A stretch of DNA of 64,000 nt from Mucilaginibacter myungsuensis (GCF_015222005.1 NZ_JADFFL010000004.1:124001-188000); one strand, 5' to 3'. Counted from the stretch's first letter, positions 1 to 8,796 are shown. The notes: a model not told the origin generated them from the letters alone. Made by a program: numbers and translations.

Positions 1-355
1 CAAAGATAGAACCCGCCGTTTGGTTCTTACGGCCATAGATAAGCCAAAAACCAACACCGACCAATATCATTGGCCAGATAGCCCTTGAAAAGTCGGCCCG
101 GGGGAAAATATCATCCAGCAGACTTAATGCGCCTATAGCGATAATAATAAGCGGGACCGGGCGCTTGAAATCGTTTTTAGCACCAATGTAAACGCCAAGG
201 GCGATCATAAACATCGGGAAGCTGATGACCCAATCGGGGATGTAAAACAAGTTAGTTTCTTCTAATAGATAAACCAGGCCAATGGCCAGTAAGATCACTC
301 CGGCGAAAGCCTTGCCGGTCTGTGGTATATTTTTATATTTTGGATCGATACTCAT
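1..355 (-). CDS. LiaF-like transmembrane protein, C-terminus cut by window edge
   Basis: The reading frame starts at an ATG (353-355) and runs off the left edge without a stop, so only about 118 N-terminal residues are visible. After a short polar start (MSIDPKYKNIPQ) come about four hydrophobic segments separated by short loops, one with the loop motif GAKNDFKRP. This resembles the LiaI/LiaF-like (DUF5668) transmembrane domain, often found in envelope-stress proteins next to PspC or regulator genes. The missing C-terminal part would show whether a LiaF-type soluble domain follows. A -7-like box on the same strand lies at 382-389 (TAGTTTTA). It is divergent from the next gene. Family call by pattern only. 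Confidence 0.6.
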   Translation of the reverse strand, partial: MSIDPKYKNIPQTGKAFAGVILLAIGLVYLLEETNLFYIPDWVISFPMFMIALGVYIGAKNDFKRPVPLIIIAIGALSLLDDIFPRADFSRAIWPMILVGVGFWLIYGRKNQTAGSIF

Positions 356-578
356 GATCTGATGAATTAATTTTGATAGCGTAAAACTAATATAATGGCT
401 TGCTTTTGCAAACCACTATATGGTATGGGCGGGGCATAAGTCGGTAAAGGCGGTGAAATTGTCGGTGAAAAAATTACCGCATTTTAACGCACAACCAATA
501 GCTATGATCGGGTGCCGCACATAAGGCATTTGCAATGCAGCCGATATTTGTATCTTGGCGTTAGAATTAACCCCCGCA

Positions 579-995
579 ATGGAAAAAGTGTATCATTTGG
601 GTAAAGGCCGACTGGTGTTCATCAGCTTGTTTTTAATGTTCGCGCTGATCACAGCCGGCCGCGGGTTTTACCTGTACAAAACCCTGAATGACCCGATGTG
701 GATCCTGCCCGGCATAGTACCGCTGGTGATCGCCTGTATCGTTTTCCCTTTATTGCTGACCACCAAACTCACCATTACTACCTGGAGTATTACTCGCATA
801 GGTTTATTGGGCACCAAAGAAATGCTGATCAGCGACATTGCCGGTTACCGTCTGCGCCACATCCCGCGTACCCGCCGTATGATGCTGGTGTTTGTATCAC
901 GTAACGGCGATACCATGAATGTGCGCTATTTTCAGTTAGATGAGGGTGATGAGATATTGCGCTGGGCCGAGGAGCGGTTTGCGAGGTTGGACTAA
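579..995 (+). CDS. Membrane protein with two TM segments and a PH-like C-terminal domain
   Basis: A protein of 138 residues. An upstream TTG at 555 is possible, but the ATG at 579 is preferred because a -7-like box (TATCTTGG, 551-558) would place transcription start just before it. Two hydrophobic helices (about residues 12-30 and 42-60) are followed by a soluble beta-rich segment with the phrase ISDIAGYRLRHIPRTRR, reminiscent of bacterial PH-like membrane-associated domains. The next gene has an equivalent phrase (FKEIKGYRIEK), so the two may be distant paralogues. Function unknown; the gene is transcribed towards its neighbour with a 20-nt gap. Confidence 0.55.
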   Translation: MEKVYHLGKGRLVFISLFLMFALITAGRGFYLYKTLNDPMWILPGIVPLVIACIVFPLLLTTKLTITTWSITRIGLLGTKEMLISDIAGYRLRHIPRTRRMMLVFVSRNGDTMNVRYFQLDEGDEILRWAEERFARLD

Positions 996-1015
996 AATTT
1001 TAGAGACTTATCACA

Positions 1016-2161
1016 ATGCAACAAGAAATTACCTATGGTAGGCTGACTAAGATAGCTGGATACATATTTGGCTTACTATTCGCCGGGGGCGGATGTTATT
1101 TTTTTAATGTAGCAGCGACAGGCAAAGATTCGGGTTTAAATATTGGAATTGGTATACTTATTTTAGCGTTAGGTGTGTATATGGTCTTGAATACATATCG
1201 GAAAAAAGTTATAATTGCTAATGACCATCTTACCTATCGCGGAACGTTCAACACCAAAACGATTTTATTCAAAGAAATTAAGGGTTATCGAATAGAAAAG
1301 AACACATTGGTAATCGAATCCAAAGACAAGTTGCGAATCGCAATAACAGATCATGTTTACCTGACCGACGATTACAAGATCTTAAATACCGTTCGACGTT
1401 ATGGTGTCGACCTTGATAGAAAAGCTCATAATGACGAGCTAAAAGAGATCTTAGACGACAACGAAAATGGCTTCACACGCGCCGAGCGCAAACAATCATT
1501 AAACAAAGCAAAAAAGATCGCTTCATATACGAACTATATTGGGATAGCGATCGGTATTTGGGCGGGGTTTTATCCTAACCCTTATAACATCGCTATATGC
1601 GTGGCTTTGATATTTCCGGTTGTCGCCTTATTTGTATTGAGCAGATATAAAAATATCATTTCCCCAGTCGATACGGGAGGAGCAAGACCAGCGATAAGTT
1701 GGGCAATGCTCGCTCCATCCTTTGGATTGATGATCCGGTCATTTAAAGACTATGATCTTCTTAACGAATGGGAAGTCCTCTTGCCTGCTTGTTGCGCTTT
1801 TGCTATATCTTGTCTTGCATTTTATCTTGCCCTGCCTAAAAAAGAAGCTAACAAATATGACTGGCTTTGGGTCAGTTTATTTGCTATTCCATATTGCTAT
1901 GCCGCAACCATTCATTTAAACTGCATGGCTGATAATTCCCCTCCACTCAAATTCAACACCAGTGTTCAAAACAAATACACCAGCAAAAGCAAAGGCAATA
2001 CGCATTATCATCTAACTTTGACCCCGTGGCAACGCCACCAAGAGCCGATAGAGATCGAAGTCACACGCACCGAATACGAACAAACCCCTGTCGACGGGCC
2101 CGTTGGCGGGCACATCAAGAGGGGTTTGCTGAGTATAAAATGGTTCTATTTGGATATGTAA
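1016..2161 (+). CDS. Polytopic membrane protein with PH-like segment, unknown function
   Basis: A protein of 381 residues. Two N-terminal hydrophobic segments (about 12-28 and 42-58) are followed by a soluble stretch of about 100 residues containing FKEIKGYRIEK, similar in position and pattern to the preceding protein. Four or five further hydrophobic segments occupy roughly 170-290, and a hydrophilic C-terminus follows. The base composition looks more AT-rich than neighbouring genes, which may mean recent acquisition or weak selection on codon use. It lies 20 nt after the preceding gene and probably forms an operon with it. I do not recognise a named family. Confidence 0.5.
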   Translation: MQQEITYGRLTKIAGYIFGLLFAGGGCYFFNVAATGKDSGLNIGIGILILALGVYMVLNTYRKKVIIANDHLTYRGTFNTKTILFKEIKGYRIEKNTLVIESKDKLRIAITDHVYLTDDYKILNTVRRYGVDLDRKAHNDELKEILDDNENGFTRAERKQSLNKAKKIASYTNYIGIAIGIWAGFYPNPYNIAICVALIFPVVALFVLSRYKNIISPVDTGGARPAISWAMLAPSFGLMIRSFKDYDLLNEWEVLLPACCAFAISCLAFYLALPKKEANKYDWLWVSLFAIPYCYAATIHLNCMADNSPPLKFNTSVQNKYTSKSKGNTHYHLTLTPWQRHQEPIEIEVTRTEYEQTPVDGPVGGHIKRGLLSIKWFYLDM

Positions 2162-2164
2162 AGC

Positions 2165-3220
2165 CTAAACCTCAGGCTCTTGCTGACTCAGGCAATGGAA
2201 ACTGCCTAAGCCCCAAATGATATCTGTTGAGTCGATACCGACAACCTTACGGTCGGGGAAGCAGCCTTGGATAATATCCAAAGCTTTATCATCCTTATCG
2301 CAACGGAAAGTAGGTACTACAACCGCCGAGTTAGCGATGTAGAAGTTGGCGTAGGATGCCGGCAAACGCTGGTCTTCCCAGATCACCGGATCGGGCATTG
2401 GTAACTCTACGATATTCAACTGCCTTCCGTTAAGCAGGCGCATACCTTTTAGGGTCTCCAAATTCTCTTGCAGGATGTGGTAATTCTCGTCGTTCTTGTT
2501 CTCCTCCACTACGGTCAGCACGGTATCCTCGTTAGTGAACCGGGTGATATCGTCGATGTGACCATCGGTATCGTCACCAATGATGCCGTCACCTAACCAA
2601 AGGATCTGCTCGGCGCCGTAATAGTTATACAAGTACTCTTCTATTTGCCCCTGGTTTAAATGAGGATTACGGTTTTGATTAAGCAGACATGCGGTAGTGG
2701 TTAACAACGTGCCTTTACCATTAAACTCTACCGAGCCGCCTTCCATCACAATACCGGGATTGTAAACCGGCAGGCCAAAGCGTTCACCGATCAGCGTCGG
2801 GATCACGTCATCCAGATCAAAGGGAGGATATTTACCGCCCCAGGCATTGTAGCCCCAATCGACAATGACTTTCTCTTTCTTCTCGCGGTTCACCAAAAAC
2901 GCTGGGCCATGGTCACGACACCAGGCATCATTAGTAGGGAAACGATAGAACTCTATCTTGGTCATATCCACACCCACCATTTCCAGTTGCAGCTTAGCAA
3001 AAGCTTGCATCTGCTCGTCTTTAACGTTAATGCGTACCAGTTCACCTGTGGCAACCTCGCGGATAAACTCGGCATATTTACCATAGATCAAACCGATCTT
3101 GCCCGGCCATGATTCTTCTTTATGTGGCCACGACAGCCAAGTGGCGGTATGTCTTTCCCATTCAGCTGGAAAGCTGAAGCCAAGGTTTTTAGGGTATATG
3201 ATATCTGATGATGAGGTCAT
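2165..3220 (-). CDS. aguA: Agmatine deiminase (peptidylarginine deiminase-like)
   Basis: Hydrolyses agmatine to N-carbamoylputrescine and ammonia, a cytoplasmic step to putrescine. Family signatures are clear: WLSWPH near the N-terminus, WCRDHGP, MEGGSVEFNGKG, GDDTDGHIDD, and the C-terminal catalytic cysteine in GSFHCLSQQEP (Cys343 of 351). The ATG at 3220 (MTSSSDIIYP) is preferred over an in-frame ATG at 3244, because the latter lies inside a dispersed repeat palindrome (3240-3330) and would add eight residues of atypical sequence. The upstream neighbour is N-carbamoylputrescine amidase, the next enzyme of the pathway, on the same strand. Very sure of family and pathway; less sure of the exact start. 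Confidence 0.93.
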   Translation of the reverse strand: MTSSSDIIYPKNLGFSFPAEWERHTATWLSWPHKEESWPGKIGLIYGKYAEFIREVATGELVRINVKDEQMQAFAKLQLEMVGVDMTKIEFYRFPTNDAWCRDHGPAFLVNREKKEKVIVDWGYNAWGGKYPPFDLDDVIPTLIGERFGLPVYNPGIVMEGGSVEFNGKGTLLTTTACLLNQNRNPHLNQGQIEEYLYNYYGAEQILWLGDGIIGDDTDGHIDDITRFTNEDTVLTVVEENKNDENYHILQENLETLKGMRLLNGRQLNIVELPMPDPVIWEDQRLPASYANFYIANSAVVVPTFRCDKDDKALDIIQGCFPDRKVVGIDSTDIIWGLGSFHCLSQQEPEV

Positions 3221-3239
3221 AATTGGGTGTATTTCGTTT

Positions 3240-3330
3240 GTCATTGCGAGGAGCGATATCGACGTGGCAATCCCGCAGACAGGTCTTCGTGGATTGTCCT
3301 ATGAGATTGCCGCGCTACGCTCGCAATGAC
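3240..3330. repeat. Dispersed palindromic repeat (GTCATTGCGAG ends)
   Basis: Ends GTCATTGCGAG and CTCGCAATGAC are perfect inverted repeats enclosing about 70 nt that include GCGATATCGACGTGGCAATC. This looks like a REP-type intergenic element. A shorter related copy starts near 32732 (CGTCATTGCGAGGAACGATG). The element sits between aguB and aguA and overlaps an alternative start codon of aguA. Confidence 0.7.
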
Positions 3331-3344
3331 AAATAATTATAGAA

Positions 3345-4214
3345 TTAGTCGTTATCTAACAAACGCTTCGTGATCGGCTGATAACTATCGATCCTTCTGT
3401 CCCTTAAGAACGGCCAGTGGCTGCGATAGTAATCCGACCTATCCAGATCCAGTTCTTTAACTATCACTTCTTCTTCATCAACAGTGGTCTGATGCAAAAG
3501 TTCGCCAAACGGGTCTGCAAAGAAAGATCCGCCCCAGAATTTCACGCCGGCTTCTTCACCTACACGGTTCACGCTTACCACGTGTACGCCGTTAGCTACG
3601 GCGTGACTACGCTGGATAGTTTGCCAGGCATTGTATTGCTTAGTGTTGGTGGCTTCGTCCTGCGTGGTAGCCCAACCAATAGCGGTCGGGTAGAACAATA
3701 TCTCGGCACCCATCAAAGCGGTGATACGGGCAGCCTCAGGGTACCACTGATCCCAGCAGATCAGCACACCGATGGTAGCAAATTTGGTTTTGAAGGTTTT
3801 ATAACCCAGATCACCCGGCGTGAAGTAGAACTTTTCGTAAAAACCCGGATCATCAGGGATGTGCATCTTACGGTATTTGCCCAGGTAAGCACCGTCGGCA
3901 TCAAGCACGGCGGTGGTGTTGTGGTAAACACCTTGCGCACGTTTCTCAAACAAAGAGGCGATAACTACCACGCCCAACTCAGCCGCTACGGCTGATAGCG
4001 CGTCGGTAGATGGGCCGGGGATACTTTCGGCCAGTTTAAAATTGTCGTAATTTTCCTCGTCGCAAAAATATAACGAGGTGAACAGCTCCTGCAAACAAAC
4101 GATCTGTGCGCCTTTAGCGGCCGCCTCGCGGATCTTTACAATAGCTTTATCTAAATTCTGCTGCTTATCAGCAACACAAGTAGTTTGAACGATACCAACT
4201 TTAACCTTACTCAT
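3345..4214 (-). CDS. aguB: N-carbamoylputrescine amidase (nitrilase superfamily)
   Basis: Converts N-carbamoylputrescine to putrescine, CO2 and ammonia. The 289-residue length is typical. The nitrilase catalytic triad is visible: Glu43 in CLQELF, Lys116 in YRKMHIP, and Cys153 in VLICWDQWYPE. A C-terminal SVNRVG and a WGGSFFADPFGE segment also match the family. It is upstream of agmatine deiminase on the same strand, 124 nt apart, with a repeat element in the gap; together they complete the agmatine route to putrescine. A canonical -7 box (TACCTTTG on the minus strand) sits about 20 nt before the start codon. Confidence 0.95.
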   Translation of the reverse strand: MSKVKVGIVQTTCVADKQQNLDKAIVKIREAAAKGAQIVCLQELFTSLYFCDEENYDNFKLAESIPGPSTDALSAVAAELGVVVIASLFEKRAQGVYHNTTAVLDADGAYLGKYRKMHIPDDPGFYEKFYFTPGDLGYKTFKTKFATIGVLICWDQWYPEAARITALMGAEILFYPTAIGWATTQDEATNTKQYNAWQTIQRSHAVANGVHVVSVNRVGEEAGVKFWGGSFFADPFGELLHQTTVDEEEVIVKELDLDRSDYYRSHWPFLRDRRIDSYQPITKRLLDND

Positions 4215-4234
4215 AATTAGTTCGAAATTTTGCG

Positions 4235-4242
4235 CAAAGGTA
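4235..4242 (-). promoter_or_regulatory. -7 promoter box upstream of aguB
   Basis: On the minus strand the sequence reads TACCTTTG, an exact match to the Bacteroidetes TAnnTTTG -7 element, 21 nt before the aguB ATG. Confidence 0.7.
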
Positions 4243-4369
4243 GTTTTTTTAGTGATCAGTTAATTAGTTAACCGGAGATCAGTTGATCAGCCATGAGTAA
4301 AAAATCACAAGCAACATCCGCCTAACCTCTAATTAACTTATCGCTAATTCACTAAAAGAAACAAAACAT

Positions 4370-4377
4370 TATCTTTG
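4370..4377 (+). promoter_or_regulatory. -7 promoter box upstream of the flippase-like gene
   Basis: TATCTTTG is an exact match to TAnnTTTG, 7 nt before the ATG at 4385, so the transcript would be nearly leaderless. It is divergent from the aguB promoter. Confidence 0.7.
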
Positions 4378-4384
4378 CGCCCGA

Positions 4385-5326
4385 ATGTCAGAAATAGAAG
4401 AAGAATTAGAGTACCACGACCATAAAACGCCTAAGCAAAAGCTTTGGTCGGCCACTAAAACTATCTTAAAGATCGCGGTGACCGGCGTTCTGCTTTATTT
4501 TGTTTTCAGGAAGGTGCCTTTTGCCGACGTTAAGAACCGTTTGCTGCACGCTAATTACTGGTGGATGCTGGCTGCCTTGTTAAGTTTCTTCTGTTCGATG
4601 GTGGTATCGTCATGGCGCTTGCTTAGTTTCTTTAAGTCGATAGATCTTAAGCTCGATCCTAAATTTAACTTCCGTTTGTTCCTTTTGGGTCTGTTCTACA
4701 ATTTCATTCTTCCCGGCGGTATCGGCGGCGATGGTTATAAGATATACCTGCTGCATAAAAATTATAAGCTACCGGGCAAAAAAGTATTCTGGGCTATCAT
4801 GTTCGATAGGTTGAGCGGTTTATGGGCCATCGGGCTGATCACTGTGGCACTGATATTTATGATCCCGCAAATAGATATTCATATCGGTATCCCGCTAACT
4901 ATTTTTGTTGCGGCATCGGCAGTTTACTATTTTGTGGCCTACAAGTTTTTTAAAGATTATACTCGCTTCTTTTTCCAAGCGCATTTAAAAGCTATCCTTG
5001 TACAAGGATTTCAGGTGATCGCCATTGTTTTTGTATTGCTGGGTCAAGATTTTGACGGCAAGTTCTCTCCTTACTTACTATCCTTTTTAATATCAGCCTT
5101 AGCTACCATTATCCCGATCAGCGTTGGTGGTGCAGGTATCCGCGAAACGGTGTTCACCTATCTTACCAAATGGTTCCCCATGGATGAGAGCATGGCGGTA
5201 TTTTTACCGGGTACGTTCTATTTAATATCGTTATTGGTTGCCTTATTGGGTGTTTACTACGTGCTACGCCCAAGTAGGTTAGAAGAAGGCCTACCCAAAC
5301 CAACCGAAGAGCATATCGAAGATTAA
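4385..5326 (+). CDS. Flippase-like membrane protein (LPG synthase TM-region family)
   Basis: A 313-residue integral membrane protein with about seven or eight hydrophobic segments and a charged N-terminal tail (EIEEELEYHDHKTPKQK). Two family signatures are visible: the glycine-rich PGGIGGDGYKIYLL after the third helix and ISVGGAGIRE before the last helices. These mark the lysylphosphatidylglycerol synthase transmembrane/YbhN family, whose members are thought to act on lipid or lipid-linked glycan translocation. The aminoacyl-transferase domain of MprF is absent. Substrate unknown. It is a single-gene unit. Confidence 0.85.
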   Translation: MSEIEEELEYHDHKTPKQKLWSATKTILKIAVTGVLLYFVFRKVPFADVKNRLLHANYWWMLAALLSFFCSMVVSSWRLLSFFKSIDLKLDPKFNFRLFLLGLFYNFILPGGIGGDGYKIYLLHKNYKLPGKKVFWAIMFDRLSGLWAIGLITVALIFMIPQIDIHIGIPLTIFVAASAVYYFVAYKFFKDYTRFFFQAHLKAILVQGFQVIAIVFVLLGQDFDGKFSPYLLSFLISALATIIPISVGGAGIRETVFTYLTKWFPMDESMAVFLPGTFYLISLLVALLGVYYVLRPSRLEEGLPKPTEEHIED

Positions 5327-5444
5327 GCCTAAGGCCATCCCAAATTTTATTTCAATATTCATCCTTTAAACTTTCTCAAAAGTTGATATAAATTCAAATT
5401 TCAGAATCATATACTGATATTTGTTTATCACACAACCATTGCTT

Positions 5445-5480
5445 TAACTTGGCGTTATTCTGTTATAAACCGATAACGCC
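5445..5480 (+). promoter_or_regulatory. Promoter and inverted repeat before the aromatic hydroxylase gene
   Basis: A -7-like box TAACTTGG (5445-5452) overlaps an inverted repeat: GGCGTTAT (5451-5458), a 14-nt spacer, then ATAACGCC (5473-5480), which abuts the ATG at 5482. It could be a repressor operator at the transcription start or, if transcription begins upstream, a hairpin masking the start codon. Only the repeat and its position are seen. Confidence 0.5.
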
Positions 5481-5481
5481 C

Positions 5482-7260
5482 ATGAGCCGTTTTAATGACT
5501 TTAATAACCCGCAGGTGGCTGCGCTGCCCGCTCATTTAAAGCAATTTATTGTAGATCAACACTACGAGCACTATACCCCTATCGACCATGCGATATGGCG
5601 CTATGTGATGCGTCAAAATTACAGCTACCTAAAGGACGTTGCGTACTATCCCTACATCCCCGGGCTGGAAGCCGCCGGACTGACCATAGAAAAGATCCCA
5701 GACTTACAGGAAATGAACAATGCTTTAGCAAAGATCGGCTGGGGCGCGGTCACTGTCGACGGTTTTATCCCACCCGCCGCATTCATGGAGTATCAAGCCT
5801 ACCGTGTATTGGTGATCGCTGCGGATATCCGTCAGTTAAAACATATCGAATACACGCCTGCTCCGGATATCATTCACGAGTCAGCCGGGCATGCGCCTAT
5901 CATCGCAGATAAAGATTATCACGAATACTTGAGTTACTTTGGTTCGATAGGTGCCAAAGCGATGTTCTCGGCACAGGACTTTGAATTATACGAGGCCATC
6001 CGCGCCCTTTCGATATTAAAAGAAATGCCCTATGCCGATCCAGCAGAACTGAAAGCAGCCGAAGACCTGCTCATCCATCGACAGGAGAACATGGGTGAAC
6101 CATCCGAAATGGCATTACTTAGTCGCCTGCATTGGTGGACGGTAGAGTATGGATTGATCGGCACCTTGGAAGACCCGAAAATATACGGCGCAGGTCTGCT
6201 GTCATCCATCGGCGAAAGCGCAAGCTGTATGAAACAGAAGGTAAAAAAGATTCCTTACACGATCGACGCATTGAACTATAGTTACGATATCACCACAACC
6301 CAACCGCAGTTATTTGTAACGCCGACATTCCAGAACCTGATCGATGTATTAGAGGAATTTGCCGATACGATGTCGTTCCGTCGTGGTGGGATTTATGGTC
6401 TGCAAAAAGCGATCGAAAGCAAGAATACTTGCACGATCGTCTACAGTTCAGGCTTACAGGTATCGGGTACCGTCGCGGAATTCAAGCAACATCAAGGCAA
6501 ACCAACGTTCATCAAAACCGCCGGACCGACGGCTTTGGCATATAGCGATAAGCAATTGAAAGATCACGGTAAGGGTTATCATAAAGACGGCTTTAGTTCA
6601 CCTGTAGGTAAATTTAAAGGTTGGGAAACAGCCTTGGAAGACATTAGCAAAGACGAGTTGACCCAGGCAGGTGTCGAGACCGGTAAGATGGCCCATTTGC
6701 AATTTGAAAGCGGCATCCAATTAACAGGCAAAGTAAAGTCGATCATCAGTAACGATGGTAAGATCCAACTGATCACCTTTACCGATTGTACTGTAAAAGA
6801 TGCTATAGGCAATTTGTTATTCGACCCATCATGGGGAGTATATGACATGGCCGTGGGCGAGTTGATCACATCGGTATTTTGCGGAGCGGCAGATAAGGAG
6901 TCGTTTGAAGAGATCGGCCCAAGGTCGACAACTGCTACTTTCCATCCTGTTCACGATCCGGCTACGCTTCAATTGCATAAACTATATCAGCAGGTGCGCA
7001 ATGTCCGGCAAACACATAAAGGTTACGAGTTTTTAGGCAACGTTTGGGAGCAGCTGCATAAAAACCATCAGGACGATTGGCTCTGTGCGATGGAGATATT
7101 AGAGATAATGGACCACGAAGATATCCAGCCTGAGTTGGCTGCAGAGATCAGATCTTTCTTGCAGCGTAAAGCCGACACAGAACCTGAGTTAAGCAAATTG
7201 ATCAAAGATGGTTTTTATCTGATCAGCCACCCGGTGGAGCAGAAATTGGTAGTTTTATAG
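5482..7260 (+). CDS. Aromatic amino acid hydroxylase (phenylalanine 4-monooxygenase type) with long C-terminal extension
   Basis: A 592-residue protein. The N-terminal half is the pterin-dependent, iron-containing aromatic amino acid hydroxylase fold: the iron ligands His132 and His137 occur in PDIIHESAGHAP, the family equivalent of PDxxHExxGH. It should hydroxylate phenylalanine to tyrosine in the cytoplasm using tetrahydrobiopterin. The ATG at 5482 is preferred over a TTG at 5449, which would lie between promoter and inverted repeat. Residues beyond about 300 form an extra module of nearly 300 residues with repeated SGxQxxGxV-like strands and a helical tail; typical single-domain bacterial enzymes are about 260-300 residues. 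I believe this extended form is common in Bacteroidetes, but the extension has no function I know. Confidence 0.88.
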   Translation: MSRFNDFNNPQVAALPAHLKQFIVDQHYEHYTPIDHAIWRYVMRQNYSYLKDVAYYPYIPGLEAAGLTIEKIPDLQEMNNALAKIGWGAVTVDGFIPPAAFMEYQAYRVLVIAADIRQLKHIEYTPAPDIIHESAGHAPIIADKDYHEYLSYFGSIGAKAMFSAQDFELYEAIRALSILKEMPYADPAELKAAEDLLIHRQENMGEPSEMALLSRLHWWTVEYGLIGTLEDPKIYGAGLLSSIGESASCMKQKVKKIPYTIDALNYSYDITTTQPQLFVTPTFQNLIDVLEEFADTMSFRRGGIYGLQKAIESKNTCTIVYSSGLQVSGTVAEFKQHQGKPTFIKTAGPTALAYSDKQLKDHGKGYHKDGFSSPVGKFKGWETALEDISKDELTQAGVETGKMAHLQFESGIQLTGKVKSIISNDGKIQLITFTDCTVKDAIGNLLFDPSWGVYDMAVGELITSVFCGAADKESFEEIGPRSTTATFHPVHDPATLQLHKLYQQVRNVRQTHKGYEFLGNVWEQLHKNHQDDWLCAMEILEIMDHEDIQPELAAEIRSFLQRKADTEPELSKLIKDGFYLISHPVEQKLVVL

Positions 7261-7339
7261 GATCTGTAATTTCCAAATTATTAAGTGCATGGGCGTTTTT
7301 GGATTTAACCAAACAATAACGAACTTCGCATCGACAACT

Positions 7340-8044
7340 ATGAACATCATTATAACAGGAGCCAGCAGCGGCGTAGGGTTCGAAGCCGTTTTAGAGCTGT
7401 GCTTAACTAATAAGCATAACGTGATCGCATTAGCTCGATCGGAAGATAAGCTGACCAAATTAGCGGAGATAGCGTTAGGGTTGAACCCGGAAGCAACGCT
7501 TTATCCGCTGGTATTTGATATTATACACGATGATTACCACGGCTTGCAAGATTTTATTGCTGCACGCTTTGACGGCAAGGTAGATATTCTGATCAATAAC
7601 GCGGGTGTACTCATCAACAAGCCATTTGCTGATACAGATGAAACCGACTTTGTAGAAATGCTGCAAAGCAATTATCTGGGTCATGTGCGTATGATACAGG
7701 CGATGCTGCCGGTAATGACCGAGGGGTCGCATATCCTCAATATTGGTAGCATGGGCGGCTTTCAGGGCAGTGTGAAGTTCGCTGGATTGGCAGCTTACTC
7801 GGCAAGTAAGGCGGCTCTACACACGCTGACGGAATGCTTAGCATTAGAACTTACGGATTGCAAGATCAAAGTGAATTGCCTGGCTTTGGGATCGGCCCAA
7901 ACAGAGATGTTGGAAAAAGCCTTCCCGGGATATGAGTCGCCGGTGATGGCATTTGAGATGGGTAAATATATTGCTGATTTTGCGCTGACCGGGCACCGCT
8001 TTTTTAATGGCAAAGTGTTACCTGTTGCTGTAACTACACCATGA
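7340..8044 (+). CDS. Short-chain dehydrogenase/reductase
   Basis: A 234-residue classical SDR oxidoreductase. Cofactor motif TGASSGVG at residues 6-13, NNAG in the central strand, and the catalytic Tyr153-x3-Lys157 in YSASKAAL. The start at MNIIITGASSG fits the family; an in-frame upstream ATG would add 17 atypical residues. The stop overlaps the start of the next gene by 4 nt (ATGA), indicating translational coupling. Substrate unknown; the hydroxylase gene immediately upstream might suggest pterin reduction, but SDR substrates cannot be read from these motifs. Confidence 0.85.
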   Translation: MNIIITGASSGVGFEAVLELCLTNKHNVIALARSEDKLTKLAEIALGLNPEATLYPLVFDIIHDDYHGLQDFIAARFDGKVDILINNAGVLINKPFADTDETDFVEMLQSNYLGHVRMIQAMLPVMTEGSHILNIGSMGGFQGSVKFAGLAAYSASKAALHTLTECLALELTDCKIKVNCLALGSAQTEMLEKAFPGYESPVMAFEMGKYIADFALTGHRFFNGKVLPVAVTTP

Positions 8045-8430
8045 TATTGCGAGTGAGGCTCTTGTTGACCGCATTTCTTTTTGTGCCGACAATCACCTCG
8101 GCGCAAAAGATGATGTATGCTAAATTCCGTAACGGAATATTTAAAACAACTTCATCGGTATCGGGTACTATCCTCATCACCCGTCACGGCAATTACCAAT
8201 CCGAACTGAGCAACAAAGGCATCAAGATGGAATTTGAGGTAAAGTGGCTTAGTGATCATACCTACACGCTAAAACCAACGTCCGAAACCATTAAACGATA
8301 CAAGATCCCAACAAAAGCATTACTGACAGTGACCATGGGCAAAGTATCGGGCAACAAGTTCTTTCAGATCACGTCATCGAACCTGAACGACCGTAGGGCG
8401 GGATCAGAAGTTATTAAAGTAGGGGAATAA
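8041..8430 (+). CDS. Small secreted protein, unknown function
   Basis: A 129-residue protein with a cleavable signal peptide (hydrophobic stretch ending TITSAQK, residues about 1-21). The mature part is beta-rich with the phrases FRNGIFKTTSS, TLITRHGNYQ and FEVKWLSDHTYTL. It resembles a family of about 130-residue secreted Bacteroidetes proteins that are sometimes mislabelled as topoisomerase IV. A small periplasmic beta-barrel fold is plausible. It overlaps the SDR stop codon by 4 nt and so is probably co-translated with it. Confidence 0.6.
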   Translation: MILRVRLLLTAFLFVPTITSAQKMMYAKFRNGIFKTTSSVSGTILITRHGNYQSELSNKGIKMEFEVKWLSDHTYTLKPTSETIKRYKIPTKALLTVTMGKVSGNKFFQITSSNLNDRRAGSEVIKVGE

Positions 8431-8526
8431 GTTACGCCGACGCGCAATTTCTTAACACAAGCTTAAAACAAACGTAGATCCCGATCATTATCATTGTGTA
8501 TATCGCTTAATTAAATTGGTAATACA

Positions 8527-8796
8527 ATGGACTCGATACTGGAAATAACCGAGAATGAATACCTGATCAAATTGAACCGTAGCCAATTCAATTTATCTTT
8601 TGTGCGCGACCTGCTGAAGATGGCAGCGGTTTTTTCGCCCGGTGACGAGGAGGAACAACATAGCCCAAAAGAAAATGCCGACGAAGTTGAACAGGCCGAC
8701 TATGACGACGATCTGGAAATACCCGATCGACACATCTCACCCGATCAAAACCACAACGCCGAGCCGGATTACTTTGATACCCTCGACGAAAAATAG
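8527..8796 (+). CDS. Small acidic protein, unknown function
   Basis: An 89-residue protein. The N-terminal 37 residues (EITENEYLIKLNRSQF, then FVRDLLKMAAVF) look like a short beta-alpha unit. The remainder is strongly acidic and probably disordered, rich in Asp, Glu and Pro. A -7-like box TAAATTGG (8512-8519) precedes the ATG by 7 nt, and a bidirectional terminator follows immediately, so it is a complete monocistronic unit. No family recognised. Confidence 0.5.
   Translation: MDSILEITENEYLIKLNRSQFNLSFVRDLLKMAAVFSPGDEEEQHSPKENADEVEQADYDDDLEIPDRHISPDQNHNAEPDYFDTLDEK

Noticed and set aside
3240-3330. Possible CRISPR unit from palindromic repeats
   Set aside because: Copies are single and far apart with no regular spacers; this is a dispersed repeat.
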